A stretch of 64,000 bases of DNA from Aliivibrio sp. S3MY1 (GTDB taxonomy: Bacteria > Pseudomonadota > Gammaproteobacteria > Enterobacterales > Vibrionaceae). The translations under genes and the position numbers were made by a program. Under the pieces are notes generated by a model. It had not been told where the DNA came from, ran no database searches, and saw only the letters and a list, made by a program, of their open reading frames with translations. Where the stretch lies: contig NZ_JARACO010000005.1 in assembly GCF_028765575.1 (NCBI RefSeq), positions 118,688 to 182,687 on the forward strand. Direction: 5' to 3'. This document shows positions 1 through 9,349 of this stretch, piece after piece; the first letter of the stretch is position 1; each line of letters begins with the position of its first letter.

Positions 1-1041
1 GTCGATTACGGTTGGTTGTTGCGCTATATGCACTCCACTGGTGCGTCAGCGTTCTTTGTTGTCGTTTATCTGCATATGTATCGTGGTTTGATTTATGGGT
101 CATACCAGAAACCTCGCGAGCTTCTATGGCTGTTTGGTATGTTGATTTTCCTAGTGTTAATGGCTGAAGCTTTCATGGGGTATTTATTACCATGGGGCCA
201 AATGTCTTACTGGGGGGCTCAAGTTATCATTTCACTGTTTGGTGCAATACCGGTTATAGGTGATGACTTAACACTGTGGATCCGTGGAGATTATGTCATT
301 TCCGGTGCGACGCTAAACCGTTTCTTTGCTCTGCATGTTATTGCTTTACCTATTGTATTGTTGCTATTGGTTGTACTGCATGTACTGGCCTTACATGAAG
401 TTGGGTCAAATAACCCTGATGGTATTGAAACTAAATTACCAAAAGGAAAAGATGACAAGGGCGATCATACAACCCAGTTTAAATTTCACGAATATTACAC
501 TAAGAAATATAACATCATTGATTCTGTTCCTTTCCACCCGTATGGGACGGTAAAAGACATGATCGGTGTGGCTGGTTTCTTATTCTTCTTCTGTTATGTG
601 TTGTTCTTTAATCCAGAAATGGGCGGCTACTTCCTTGAAGGGCCTAACTTTGAAGCGGCAAATCCACTGAAAACACCAGAGCATATTGCCCCTGTTTGGT
701 ATTTCACGCCATTCTATGCCATTTTGCGTGCGGTACCTGATAAGTTAATCGGTGTTGCAGCAATGGGAGCATCGATTGTTGTTCTGTTTCTTCTACCATG
801 GTTAGATCGTTGCAAAGTACGCTCATATCGCTATCGCAGTAAGTTACATCTATTGAATATTGCACAATTCACTATTAGCTTTATTGCTCTTGGTATTTTA
901 GGTGCATTACCAGCAACGGCGTTGTATACGTTACTGGCGCAAATATTCAGCTTAACTTACTTTATGTTTTTTGTTCTTCTGTTTGTTTACAGTAAAAATG
1001 AAGTGACAAAACCATTACCAGAAAGGGTGACATTCAAATGA
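1..1041 (+). CDS. petB: Cytochrome b of the bc1 complex, 5' end cut by window edge
   Basis: Membrane subunit of ubiquinol-cytochrome c reductase, carrying the two b hemes and the quinol sites. The frame is open from base 1 (VDYGWLLRYMHSTGAS...), so the start lies upstream and roughly 75 N-terminal residues are missing compared with the usual length of a little over 400. Visible family marks are the heme-ligand histidines in the RYMHS and YLHMYRG segments, LLPWGQMSYWGA, a second histidine pair in the NRFFALHVIALP and LVVLHVLALHEVGSNNP helices, and the PEHIAPVWYFTPFYAILR quinol-oxidation loop. It overlaps petC by four bases (ATGA), indicating translational coupling; petA (Rieske protein) is expected just upstream, outside the window. 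Confidence 0.95.
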   Translation, partial: VDYGWLLRYMHSTGASAFFVVVYLHMYRGLIYGSYQKPRELLWLFGMLIFLVLMAEAFMGYLLPWGQMSYWGAQVIISLFGAIPVIGDDLTLWIRGDYVISGATLNRFFALHVIALPIVLLLLVVLHVLALHEVGSNNPDGIETKLPKGKDDKGDHTTQFKFHEYYTKKYNIIDSVPFHPYGTVKDMIGVAGFLFFFCYVLFFNPEMGGYFLEGPNFEAANPLKTPEHIAPVWYFTPFYAILRAVPDKLIGVAAMGASIVVLFLLPWLDRCKVRSYRYRSKLHLLNIAQFTISFIALGILGALPATALYTLLAQIFSLTYFMFFVLLFVYSKNEVTKPLPERVTFK

Positions 1042-1775
1042 GAAAGTTGATTTTAGTGCTTTTTGTTTTGTTGCCATCAATGGCAATGGCTGCTGGGGCT
1101 AGCGTTCCATTAGATAAAGCAAATAATGATATACGTGACCAAGCATCGCTGCAAAATGGTGCGAAGCTATTTATGAACTATTGTGCAGGTTGTCACTCAA
1201 CTCAGTACCAACGTTATGGTCGAGTAGCAGAAGATTTAGGCATCCCTGTTGATTTAATGATGGATAACCTTGTTTTTGATCCGAACGCTAAAATTGGCGA
1301 TTTGATGGAGAATGCAATTCCTGAAAAACAAGCTGCGAACTGGTTTGGTGCTCCGCCACCAGATCTAACTCTTGTTGCACGTGTTCGTGGAACGGATTGG
1401 TTGTATACGTATTTACGTACATTCTATGCTGATCCAACGCGCCCATTTGGTGTAAATAATATGGTGTTCCCAAGTGTTGGTATGCCTCATGTATTTCAAG
1501 AGCTACAAGGCGTAACTACTCCTATTTATGAAACAACCATCATTGATGGTGTTGAACATAAAATAGTAGTGGGTGTGGAGTCTGATGGTACTGGTGAACT
1601 TAGTACGGGTGAATACAACGTGGCAGTTCGTGATTTAGTTAACTTTTTAGAGTATTCAGGTGATCCGGTACAACTTGAGCGTCACCGTTTAGGTTGGTGG
1701 GTTATGGGCTTTTTAGTGATATTTGCCTTTGTTTGTTACCTGCTTAAGAAAGAATATTGGCGTGATGTCCACTAA
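1038..1775 (+). CDS. petC: Cytochrome c1 of the bc1 complex
   Basis: Periplasm-facing heme c subunit that passes electrons from the Rieske protein to soluble cytochrome c. The 245-residue protein starts with a signal peptide (cleavage near AMA-A at residues 18-19), has the heme attachment motif CAGCH at residues 49-53, and ends with one membrane anchor (about 218-237) followed by a short basic tail, the standard cytochrome c1 layout. The PSVGMPHVF segment probably supplies the axial methionine. It is the last gene of the bc1 operon and is followed by a clear intrinsic terminator. Confidence 0.95.
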   Translation: MRKLILVLFVLLPSMAMAAGASVPLDKANNDIRDQASLQNGAKLFMNYCAGCHSTQYQRYGRVAEDLGIPVDLMMDNLVFDPNAKIGDLMENAIPEKQAANWFGAPPPDLTLVARVRGTDWLYTYLRTFYADPTRPFGVNNMVFPSVGMPHVFQELQGVTTPIYETTIIDGVEHKIVVGVESDGTGELSTGEYNVAVRDLVNFLEYSGDPVQLERHRLGWWVMGFLVIFAFVCYLLKKEYWRDVH

Positions 1776-1804
1776 TCGTGATATTCTAGATCGTTAATTG
1801 TACG

Positions 1805-1833
1805 CAATGGAGGCTTGGCCTCCATTGTTTTTG
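1805..1833 (+). terminator. Intrinsic terminator after petC
   Basis: A perfect 10-bp stem (CAATGGAGGC / GCCTCCATTG) with a 3-base loop is followed by TTTTTG. It ends the bc1 operon. Confidence 0.85.
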
Positions 1834-1868
1834 TGTCACTACTATTTTAGATTGAATGGTAGCTGACA

Positions 1869-1893
1869 AGCACCAACAATATGGTGCTTTTTG
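1869..1893 (+). terminator. Hairpin plus T-run in the sspA leader
   Basis: A 7-bp stem (AGCACCA / TGGTGCT) with a 6-base loop is followed by TTTT, about 27 bases before the sspA start codon. It looks like a second, weaker terminator or attenuator placed in front of sspA. Whether sspA transcription starts upstream or downstream of it cannot be read from the sequence. Confidence 0.45.
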
Positions 1894-1919
1894 CTCCTAG
1901 ATAAATACCGGAGGGCTCA

Positions 1920-2555
1920 ATGGCTGTTGCTGCCAACAAACGCTCAGTAATGACGCTTTTTTCAGACGCTTCTGACATGTACAGTCATCAAGTACGCATT
2001 GTACTTGCTGAGAAGGGTGTAAGTGTTGAAGTTGAATTGGTTGAACCATCTAACTTGCCTGCAGAACTTGTAGAATTAAACCCTTACAAAACGGTACCAA
2101 CGCTAGTTGACCGTGAGCTTGCTCTATACAATTCAAACATCATTATGGAATATTTAGATGAGCGTTTTCCTCATCCTCCATTGATGCCTGTTTACCCTGT
2201 CGCTCGTGGTAATAGTCGTCTAATGATGCACCGCGTCGAAACTAACTGGTACTCATTAGCAAAAATTATTGAGTCTGGTTCTTTTGATGAATCTGAAGCT
2301 GCTCGTGCAAAACTGCGTAACGACTTACTAATGTTAGGTCCAATTTTTGCTGAATACACTTACTTCATGAGTGATGAGTTTAGCCTAGTTGACTGTTATT
2401 TAGCTCCGCTGCTATGGCGTTTGCCATCAATGGGAATTGAATTATCAGGCCCAGGTGCTAAAGAACTTAAAATTTATATGACTCGTGTATTTGAACGTGA
2501 TTCATTCCTAGCTTCGTTAACAGAAGCTGAACGTGAACTGCGTCTAACAAACTAA
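1920..2555 (+). CDS. sspA: Stringent starvation protein A
   Basis: RNA polymerase-associated protein with a glutathione S-transferase fold that modulates sigma70 transcription in stationary phase and under acid stress. The 211-residue protein has the GST N-terminal thioredoxin-like half (MTLFSDASDMYSHQVRIVLAEKGV) and the LNPYKTVPTLVDRELALYNSNIIMEYLDERFPH-type region that is highly conserved in SspA; members of this family lack GST catalysis. The start has a good ribosome binding site (GGAGG about 8 bases upstream). It is coupled to sspB by a one-base TAATG overlap. Confidence 0.95.
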   Translation: MAVAANKRSVMTLFSDASDMYSHQVRIVLAEKGVSVEVELVEPSNLPAELVELNPYKTVPTLVDRELALYNSNIIMEYLDERFPHPPLMPVYPVARGNSRLMMHRVETNWYSLAKIIESGSFDESEAARAKLRNDLLMLGPIFAEYTYFMSDEFSLVDCYLAPLLWRLPSMGIELSGPGAKELKIYMTRVFERDSFLASLTEAERELRLTN

Positions 2556-3013
2556 TGGATATTAGTTCAATGATGCCGCGTCGCCCATATTTATTACGAG
2601 CATTTTATGAATGGATCGTTGATAACGAACTAACACCACATCTTGTTGTTGATGCAACTATGAATGGTGTTCGAGTACCTGAAGACTTTGTTCAAGATGG
2701 TCAAATCGTTTTAAACGTGGCGCCACATTCTGTTGGTAATTTAGAAATGGGTAATGAAGCGGTAACATTTAATGCCCGTTTTGGTGGTCGACCACATTCG
2801 CTTATTCTTCCTCTATATGCGATTCAAGCTATCTATGCGCGTGAAAACGGCGCTGGAACTATGTTTGAACCAGAAGAGGCTTATGAGTTGACTGCGGACG
2901 ATGGGGTGTTTGAAGAGACACTTTCTTCTGTATCTGAAGATGAAACATCATCAGATGATAAGCCTGAGCCACCACGACCAACAGGTCGACCAAGTTTACG
3001 AGTAGTTAAGTAG
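2555..3013 (+). CDS. sspB: ClpXP protease specificity-enhancing factor
   Basis: Adaptor that binds ssrA-tagged proteins and delivers them to ClpXP. The 152-residue protein has the substrate-binding domain in residues 1 to about 110 (PRRPYLLRAFYEWIVDN, HLVVDATMNGVRVP, GGRPHSLILPLYAIQAIYARENG). A long acidic linker follows, then the basic C-terminal ClpX-docking tail ending RPSLRVVK, which is diagnostic. The start overlaps the sspA stop by one base; an internal ATG at 2570 is an alternative, shortening the protein by five residues. Confidence 0.95.
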   Translation: MDISSMMPRRPYLLRAFYEWIVDNELTPHLVVDATMNGVRVPEDFVQDGQIVLNVAPHSVGNLEMGNEAVTFNARFGGRPHSLILPLYAIQAIYARENGAGTMFEPEEAYELTADDGVFEETLSSVSEDETSSDDKPEPPRPTGRPSLRVVK

Positions 3014-3040
3014 TTTATACTATTTACATCCAGCATAATA

Positions 3041-3073
3041 AAAAAGCCTGCATATCATTGCAGGCTTTTTTTT
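3041..3073. terminator. Bidirectional terminator between sspB and dolP
   Basis: A-run, stem AAGCCTGCA / TGCAGGCTT, then a T-run of eight. It is symmetrical, so it can serve both convergent genes. Confidence 0.85.
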
Positions 3074-3096
3074 AAATAGAAATCATAGAAATAAGG

Positions 3097-3684
3097 TTAT
3101 TTTTCTACATTGCCACCTTGGCCGTACTCAAAGGCCTTAATCACTTCTTTAACGCCTTTAATATTGCGTGCGACTTCTGCGGCTATATTACCTTGCTCTT
3201 TTGTGACAAAACCAACAAGGAATACTTCTTGTGCTTCAGTGAACACACTGATCTTTATCCCATTTAACTCTGGTTTAGCAAGCAATGTAGACTTCACTTT
3301 TGTGGTGATCCAGCTATCGTTATTAATTTGAGAGAAGGTTAATAAAGGACGAATTTGAATTTGGTTATAAACGGTATTTATACCGCTCATATTTTTAATT
3401 TGTTGTTCAAATTTTTGATTGAGTTGTGCATCTTTTGCTTGCCCCATTAGTAATATTTTACCGTTGTAAGTAACAGCATTTACACGCATGTTATATTGAT
3501 AAGGCGCTTTATTGACTAGGCCTGTTGCTTCTAAAGATAGATTCTTATCTGACAACTGCTCTTTCATTGAACGGTTATCTGTCACAACAGAGGCGGTTGT
3601 TGCTGCACCAGCAATGAACAAACCAGCACAGCCTTGCAATAAAATGGCAGAAAGTAAAAGAGCACTTAGTTTTACTAATTTCAT
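3097..3684 (-). CDS. dolP: Outer-membrane lipoprotein with two BON domains (DolP/YraP)
   Basis: Outer-membrane lipoprotein of the DolP (YraP) family, which keeps the envelope intact and influences BAM function and septal cell wall remodelling. From the ATG at 3684 the protein is 195 residues with a lipoprotein signal peptide and lipobox LLQGC (lipidated Cys19), followed by two BON domains (about 45-115 and 120-190). An upstream in-frame extension of 16 residues lacks a signal-peptide character and was rejected as the start. It is last in the lpoA-yraN-diaA-dolP run, the same order as E. coli yraMNOP. Confidence 0.93.
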   Translation of the reverse strand: MKLVKLSALLLSAILLQGCAGLFIAGAATTASVVTDNRSMKEQLSDKNLSLEATGLVNKAPYQYNMRVNAVTYNGKILLMGQAKDAQLNQKFEQQIKNMSGINTVYNQIQIRPLLTFSQINNDSWITTKVKSTLLAKPELNGIKISVFTEAQEVFLVGFVTKEQGNIAAEVARNIKGVKEVIKAFEYGQGGNVEK

Positions 3685-3688
3685 CGTA

Positions 3689-4282
<594 letters not shown>

Positions 4283-4654
4283 TTACCCTTCAACAATTGC
4301 GTTTTTGATCCAGTTGATTTCCTTACCTTGGGAGTGGATAGCAACTACATCAAATCTAAAAGATGTATGTTCAACAGAGAGCCCATTTTTCATGAGCCAA
4401 AAGAGAGCGGTTCGCTGTAATTTGCGCTGTTTCTGCCATGTTACCATTTCTTGCGCGGAACCGTAATTTGAAGTGGCGCGATATTTTACTTCGACAAAAA
4501 CAAAGCTATCTCGATCTCGCATGATGAGATCGAGTTCGCCTGTTTTTGAATAGAAATTACGATCAATGAATATGAGTTGATGTTGTTCTAAATAGCGTTG
4601 AGCCATCAACTCATAATATTCCCCTTTTGCTCGCTTATTCTGCTTTTTCTCCAT
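4283..4654 (-). CDS. yraN: YraN family (UPF0102) nuclease-fold protein
   Basis: A 123-residue protein of the UPF0102 family, which has a restriction endonuclease-like fold. The conserved core GELDLIMRDRDSFVFVEVKYR (residues about 38-58) contains the E-x-D ... E-V-K pattern typical of PD-(D/E)XK nucleases. Its cellular role is not established; location with diaA suggests DNA metabolism but that is only an inference. Its start overlaps the 3' end of lpoA by 20 bases. Confidence 0.9.
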   Translation of the reverse strand: MEKKQNKRAKGEYYELMAQRYLEQHQLIFIDRNFYSKTGELDLIMRDRDSFVFVEVKYRATSNYGSAQEMVTWQKQRKLQRTALFWLMKNGLSVEHTSFRFDVVAIHSQGKEINWIKNAIVEG

Positions 4655-6446
4655 GAATAGACCAACTCATTTGTCGTTGAATAACGCATTCTTGGTTAAT
4701 ACTCAACTCACCGGTTTTACCTTGCATATGATAATCATCTGAGGCTTTCATTTGTGGTAATTCGGCAATCAATTGGTAAGCATCCATCCCTAATGCGTGA
4801 AGTCGAGTTTCGCCATTGCTGCTTTTTGGCCAAAGCTCATCATATTGTGCTTTAAACTTATTGTCTTCATTGATTAATAGTGGAATATCACTGAATTCAA
4901 TACCATGAATTTCGACCAATTTAGTTTGGCGACCACTATTACTACGTGAACTCGCGTACAATTTTGGTACGGTAATTCCTGGATTAATTGCGACATCAAT
5001 GAAAGGTTTTAAGAGCACCAATTCACTGCTTCTTGCAACCATGTAAACCGAATCAATATCACGACGACTACGAGGTTGAGATTCTAGTTCAATTTTTGTT
5101 AGGGCATTCATTTGATAAATACGGGCTTGGCTGCTTTCAAGGCCAAACACACTGTTCACTCTCTGTTGTAATTGTGATTTTTTACCAAAGTAACTGATCG
5201 ATGGTTTCTTGGCTGTTAATTGATACCATTTGTCACTAAATGCTTGGCTAAGACGTTCGCCCATCGTTCCTTGTGGAGCTAAGAACAGTGGGTGCTTATG
5301 TCCTAATTTAAAGAGGTGGATAGCGGCTTGTTCAGCTTCTTGTTCTGGGGAAAGAGTGAAATAACAGCTGTTTTTGTCAGCATCAATAACACTTGGGATA
5401 TTTAGTGCTAACTGAGGGATTTCAGATTCATTTAATGATTGAAATTCTTCAATTTTACTGCGTAGAAGTGGCCCAACAACAAATTGGATATCTTCTTGGT
5501 TTAATGTGGCGATAATTTCAGACATTGGTGTCGCTTCTGTATCAATGACTTTAAATTTGGTAAATTCGCCACGTTCTTTATCTTCCATCATGGCATTAAT
5601 AAAGCCATCTCGGACAAGTATTGCTTGAGCACCAAATCGCCCCGTAAGCGGCAGCAGCAGTGCGACATTATCAGGGCGTACAATTTCCAGCGCAAGAATG
5701 TCAATGATTACTTGAGGCGTATAAATCGTTGCTGGATGGCTTGGATTTGCTTGTAGCCATTCATTTAGTGTTTCTTGAAGGCGAGCGGGAGAATGTTTTA
5801 ACGCATCTAAATAAGTCGCTAGTTGTACCCAACCATGTAAATTGGTTTCATTCTCATCTAACTTAACATCTTGCAAATTTGAGCTATTTAATGAAGACAC
5901 ATTTGTCCACACTTGAGCCCAAAGCTGTTCTTTTTGATCGTTAAGCGTGAAGGTGTCTAATTCAATTAATTCACGAGCAGAGTTAAGATTATCCCCTCTG
6001 AATAAGTAAAGTTCATGACGTAGTTTATGGTATTGAACCCATTGGCTGTCTTCTAGCTTCCACCATGTTTGAAAGTTGAGTACTTGAAGTGCCTCTTCAT
6101 ACTTATTTTGTGTTTTTAGCATACTTGCATGGCTTAATTGCATTTCAGCGGTTTGAGCAGAAGAGAGTTGCATGCTCGCTAAGCGTATTAATAGCTTATT
6201 TGCTAAATCTCCATTCTGTTCTTGCACAGCAGCTTTTAATGCCATGATCAGGAAATCAGCTTGAAGTGTGCCTTGTTGTTGGTCTGCTTTTAAAATATAA
6301 GCACTGCTGGTTTCTGATGGTGATAGTGTAATATCAAGATGATCAGGCGCTTTGGGTGAGTTCGAGCATGCTGCTAATGTCAGTGCTAAGGCTACAGGAG
6401 CTATCAGGCGTGTTACACTGTTCTTTCTAAGGGTCATATTTGCCAT
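4635..6446 (-). CDS. lpoA: Penicillin-binding protein activator LpoA
   Basis: Outer-membrane lipoprotein that reaches through the peptidoglycan and activates PBP1a-type synthases. From the ATG at 6446 it has 603 residues: signal peptide, lipobox LAAC (Cys27 by this start), a TPR-like N-terminal half to about residue 270, then a periplasmic-binding-protein-like domain beginning around VALLLPLTGRFG. A second ATG three codons in (6437) is equally possible; neither has an ideal ribosome binding site (AGGA lies 14 bases before 6446). A further 49-residue upstream extension is in frame but has no signal sequence. It is divergent from rsmI. Confidence 0.92.
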   Translation of the reverse strand: MANMTLRKNSVTRLIAPVALALTLAACSNSPKAPDHLDITLSPSETSSAYILKADQQQGTLQADFLIMALKAAVQEQNGDLANKLLIRLASMQLSSAQTAEMQLSHASMLKTQNKYEEALQVLNFQTWWKLEDSQWVQYHKLRHELYLFRGDNLNSARELIELDTFTLNDQKEQLWAQVWTNVSSLNSSNLQDVKLDENETNLHGWVQLATYLDALKHSPARLQETLNEWLQANPSHPATIYTPQVIIDILALEIVRPDNVALLLPLTGRFGAQAILVRDGFINAMMEDKERGEFTKFKVIDTEATPMSEIIATLNQEDIQFVVGPLLRSKIEEFQSLNESEIPQLALNIPSVIDADKNSCYFTLSPEQEAEQAAIHLFKLGHKHPLFLAPQGTMGERLSQAFSDKWYQLTAKKPSISYFGKKSQLQQRVNSVFGLESSQARIYQMNALTKIELESQPRSRRDIDSVYMVARSSELVLLKPFIDVAINPGITVPKLYASSRSNSGRQTKLVEIHGIEFSDIPLLINEDNKFKAQYDELWPKSSNGETRLHALGMDAYQLIAELPQMKASDDYHMQGKTGELSINQECVIQRQMSWSIHGEKAE

Positions 6447-6581
6447 GGGTAATATACTGGTCCTACTTAAAAGGGCTGTTTTACTATGGATGCTAATCAC
6501 CCGAACAGCTAAAATATTATTTTGATTATAGTGGTGTCTATCTATGTTCCCTATATTAATCGCAGAAGAGATAGTAAACAA

Positions 6582-7445
6582 ATGACAGAACACAATTTAT
6601 CTGTGGTAGAGACTGCAACTTTGTACATTGTTCCTACCCCAATCGGTAATTTAGGCGACATAACGCAACGTGCTTTAGAGGTGTTAAAATCCGTTGACTT
6701 AATTGCTGCTGAAGATACTCGACATACAGGCAAGTTATTGTCTCATTTTGGTATTTCTAGTCAAACATTTGCATTACATGATCATAACGAACAGCATAAA
6801 GCAGACTTGTTGATCAGTAAATTACAACAAGGTAAATCTATTGCGCTTGTCTCAGATGCTGGAACGCCGTTAATTAGTGACCCAGGGTATCATTTAGTGA
6901 ATCGTTGTCGTCAAGCTAACGTCAATGTTGTGCCATTACCTGGTGCTTGTGCGGTAATTACTGCGTTGTCAGCAGCAGGCTTACCTTCTGACCGCTTTAG
7001 CTTCGAGGGTTTTCTGCCGCCAAAAAGTAAAGGGCGTCGTGATAAATTTGAAGAAATTGCACAAGCAGAACGTACGTGTATTTTTTATGAATCACCACAC
7101 CGAATTATGGATTCATTAGACGATATGTTAACGGTTCTTGGTGCAGAACGACAAGTTGTTCTTGCTCGTGAATTAACTAAAACTTATGAAACCATTCATG
7201 GAGCGCCACTTGGTGAGTTGATTGAGTGGATAAAAGAAGACTCAAATCGTAAACGTGGAGAGATGGTATTATTGATCCATGGCTTTAGAAGTGAAGCAAA
7301 AGATGAACTACCATTTGAAGCGACACGTTCGGTTTCTATTCTTGTAAAAGAACTTCCGCTCAAAAAAGCAGCGGCAATGGCGGCTGAAATTCATGGTGTG
7401 AAGAAAAATGCCCTATATAAATGGGGTTTAGAGCATTTAGACTAA
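6582..7445 (+). CDS. rsmI: 16S rRNA (cytidine1402-2'-O)-methyltransferase
   Basis: Uses S-adenosylmethionine to methylate the ribose 2'-OH of C1402 in the ribosomal decoding centre. The 287-residue protein (ATG at 6582) begins with the tetrapyrrole-methylase fold motif [19 protein letters not shown], followed by [30 protein letters not shown] and FYESPHRI, all diagnostic of RsmI. An in-frame 20-residue upstream extension (from 6522) overlaps the lpoA promoter region and is rejected because family members begin near MTEHN. It sits opposite lpoA, as in many gammaproteobacteria. Confidence 0.95.
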   Translation: MTEHNLSVVETATLYIVPTPIGNLGDITQRALEVLKSVDLIAAEDTRHTGKLLSHFGISSQTFALHDHNEQHKADLLISKLQQGKSIALVSDAGTPLISDPGYHLVNRCRQANVNVVPLPGACAVITALSAAGLPSDRFSFEGFLPPKSKGRRDKFEEIAQAERTCIFYESPHRIMDSLDDMLTVLGAERQVVLARELTKTYETIHGAPLGELIEWIKEDSNRKRGEMVLLIHGFRSEAKDELPFEATRSVSILVKELPLKKAAAMAAEIHGVKKNALYKWGLEHLD

Positions 7446-7484
7446 GAGAATTGAAAAAAGGGGTGGTAACTTATTACTGACTCT

Positions 7485-7490
7485 TATATT
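7485..7490 (+). promoter_or_regulatory. Probable -10 element of the rnpB promoter
   Basis: TATATT lies ten bases before the mature 5' end of rnpB. I do not see a convincing -35 box 16-18 bases upstream, so this rests on position and the -10 match only. Confidence 0.4.
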
Positions 7491-7499
7491 ATTCGCTTC

Positions 7500-7906
<407 letters not shown>

Positions 7907-7910
7907 ACTT

Positions 7911-7953
7911 AGCCCACCATAGTACTATTTCGGTAGTGTTATGGTGGGCTTTG
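7911..7953 (+). terminator. Intrinsic terminator of rnpB
   Basis: A long stem (AGCCCACCATA / TATGGTGGGCT, extended inward by ACTA / TAGT) with a TTTCGG loop is followed by TTTG. It starts five bases after the mature RNA end. Confidence 0.85.
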
Positions 7954-7989
7954 TGCTTTCTGCAACATTGGTTTAGAATTATCATTAAT

Positions 7990-8029
7990 TTGACACACAT
8001 CCCTGTATTTTTAGTTTACAATTTATACT
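7990..8029 (+). promoter_or_regulatory. Possible promoter of the dcw cluster
   Basis: TTGACA at 7990-7995 and TATACT at 8024-8029 are each excellent sigma70 hexamers but lie 28 bases apart, so they cannot be one promoter. TTGACA could pair with the weaker TAGTTT at 8012-8017 (16 bases). No MraZ-type TGGGA repeats are seen. Confidence 0.35.
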
Positions 8030-8075
8030 AAAATTCAGTCGCTTATTCTCATAATTACGGTAGTAAATACTCACT

Positions 8076-9026
8076 ATGTCTGAACAATTTCAACACGTAT
8101 CTGTACTTCTTAATGAATCTATTGATGGCTTAGCTATTAAACCTGATGGTATCTACATTGATGGTACTTTTGGTCGTGGTGGTCACAGCCGTCAAATTTT
8201 ATCGCGATTAGGTGAAAATGGACGTTTGTACAGTATTGACCGTGATCCACAAGCGATTGCTGAAGCGAAAACCATTACTGACCCACGCTTTACTATTATT
8301 CATGGTCCTTTTTCAGGATTAAAAGGGTACGTTGAAGAGCTTGGTCTGGTTGGACAAATTGATGGTGTATTATTAGATTTAGGTGTGTCATCTCCGCAAT
8401 TAGATGATGCCGATCGTGGTTTCAGCTTTATGAAAGACGGTCCTTTAGATATGCGAATGGATCCAACCTCTGGAATGCCCGTTTCTCAATGGTTGCAAGA
8501 TGCAGATGTTGAAGACATTACTTGGGTTATCCGTGAGTTTGGTGAAGATAAACATGCATGGCGTATTGCAAAGGGCATTGTTGCTTATCGTGAAAATGAA
8601 GAAAATGAGCCATTAACGCGTACCGGTCAATTAGCTAAGTTAATTTCTGATGTGGCTCCAAAGAATTTTAAAGAGAAAAAACACCCAGCAACTCGAGCTT
8701 TCCAAGCTTTCCGTATTTACATTAATAGTGAATTGGATGAGATTGATACTGCATTGAATGGTGCATTAGATGTATTTGCTGAAGGAGGCCGTTTATCGGT
8801 GATCAGTTTCCATTCGCTAGAAGATCGCATGGTTAAGCACTTTATCCGTAAAGAAAGCCGAGGCCCACAAGTTCCTCACGGTCTGCCACTAACAGAAGCC
8901 CAAATTAGTGCGTTAGGCAGTGCTAAAATGAAAGCGGTTGGTAAAGCAATTAAACCGACTGATAATGAAGTTGATGTGAATGTTCGTTCACGCAGTTCTG
9001 TTTTGCGTATTGCTGAGCGCTTATGA
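8076..9026 (+). CDS. rsmH: 16S rRNA (cytosine1402-N4)-methyltransferase
   Basis: SAM-dependent methylation of the base of C1402, the same nucleotide modified by RsmI encoded nearby. The 316-residue protein starts [19 protein letters not shown] and shows the SAM-binding segment [16 protein letters not shown], followed by [20 protein letters not shown] and the C-terminal [16 protein letters not shown]. It is the first gene of the dcw cluster here; mraZ, usually directly upstream, is absent. It overlaps ftsL by four bases. Confidence 0.96.
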   Translation: MSEQFQHVSVLLNESIDGLAIKPDGIYIDGTFGRGGHSRQILSRLGENGRLYSIDRDPQAIAEAKTITDPRFTIIHGPFSGLKGYVEELGLVGQIDGVLLDLGVSSPQLDDADRGFSFMKDGPLDMRMDPTSGMPVSQWLQDADVEDITWVIREFGEDKHAWRIAKGIVAYRENEENEPLTRTGQLAKLISDVAPKNFKEKKHPATRAFQAFRIYINSELDEIDTALNGALDVFAEGGRLSVISFHSLEDRMVKHFIRKESRGPQVPHGLPLTEAQISALGSAKMKAVGKAIKPTDNEVDVNVRSRSSVLRIAERL

Positions 9027-9349
9027 GTCAAGATACCTCTCCACCATCTAATTTAATAAAAATGATTGGCCTAGATCTTTTTAATGTAGGTCGGCTTCAT
9101 ACTATTTTGTTATTTTGTGTTTTTTTTAGCGCCATCGGGGTGGTGCTAGCAACCCATAGCACCCGTCAAATGGCGGTTAAGCGAGAAAATCTGTTGCTTG
9201 AAAAGGACATATTAGATGGTGAGTGGCGTAATTTGATTCTAGAAGAGAGCGCATTAGCTGAGCACAGTCGAGTTCAGTCTCGTTCTGTTCAAGAGTTAAA
9301 TATGGAACGCCCAGCACCAGATAAAGAAGTCATAATTAAACTACGATGA
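9023..9349 (+). CDS. ftsL: Cell division protein FtsL
   Basis: Bitopic divisome protein that forms the FtsQLB complex controlling FtsWI. The 108-residue protein has a short cytoplasmic N-terminus, one membrane span (about residues 25-46) and a periplasmic coiled coil with heptad-like leucines, ending in a segment before the stop. Sequence conservation in FtsL is low, so the call rests on topology, size and position between rsmH and ftsI. Both ends overlap neighbours by four bases, suggesting tight translational coupling. Confidence 0.93.
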   Translation: MSQDTSPPSNLIKMIGLDLFNVGRLHTILLFCVFFSAIGVVLATHSTRQMAVKRENLLLEKDILDGEWRNLILEESALAEHSRVQSRSVQELNMERPAPDKEVIIKLR

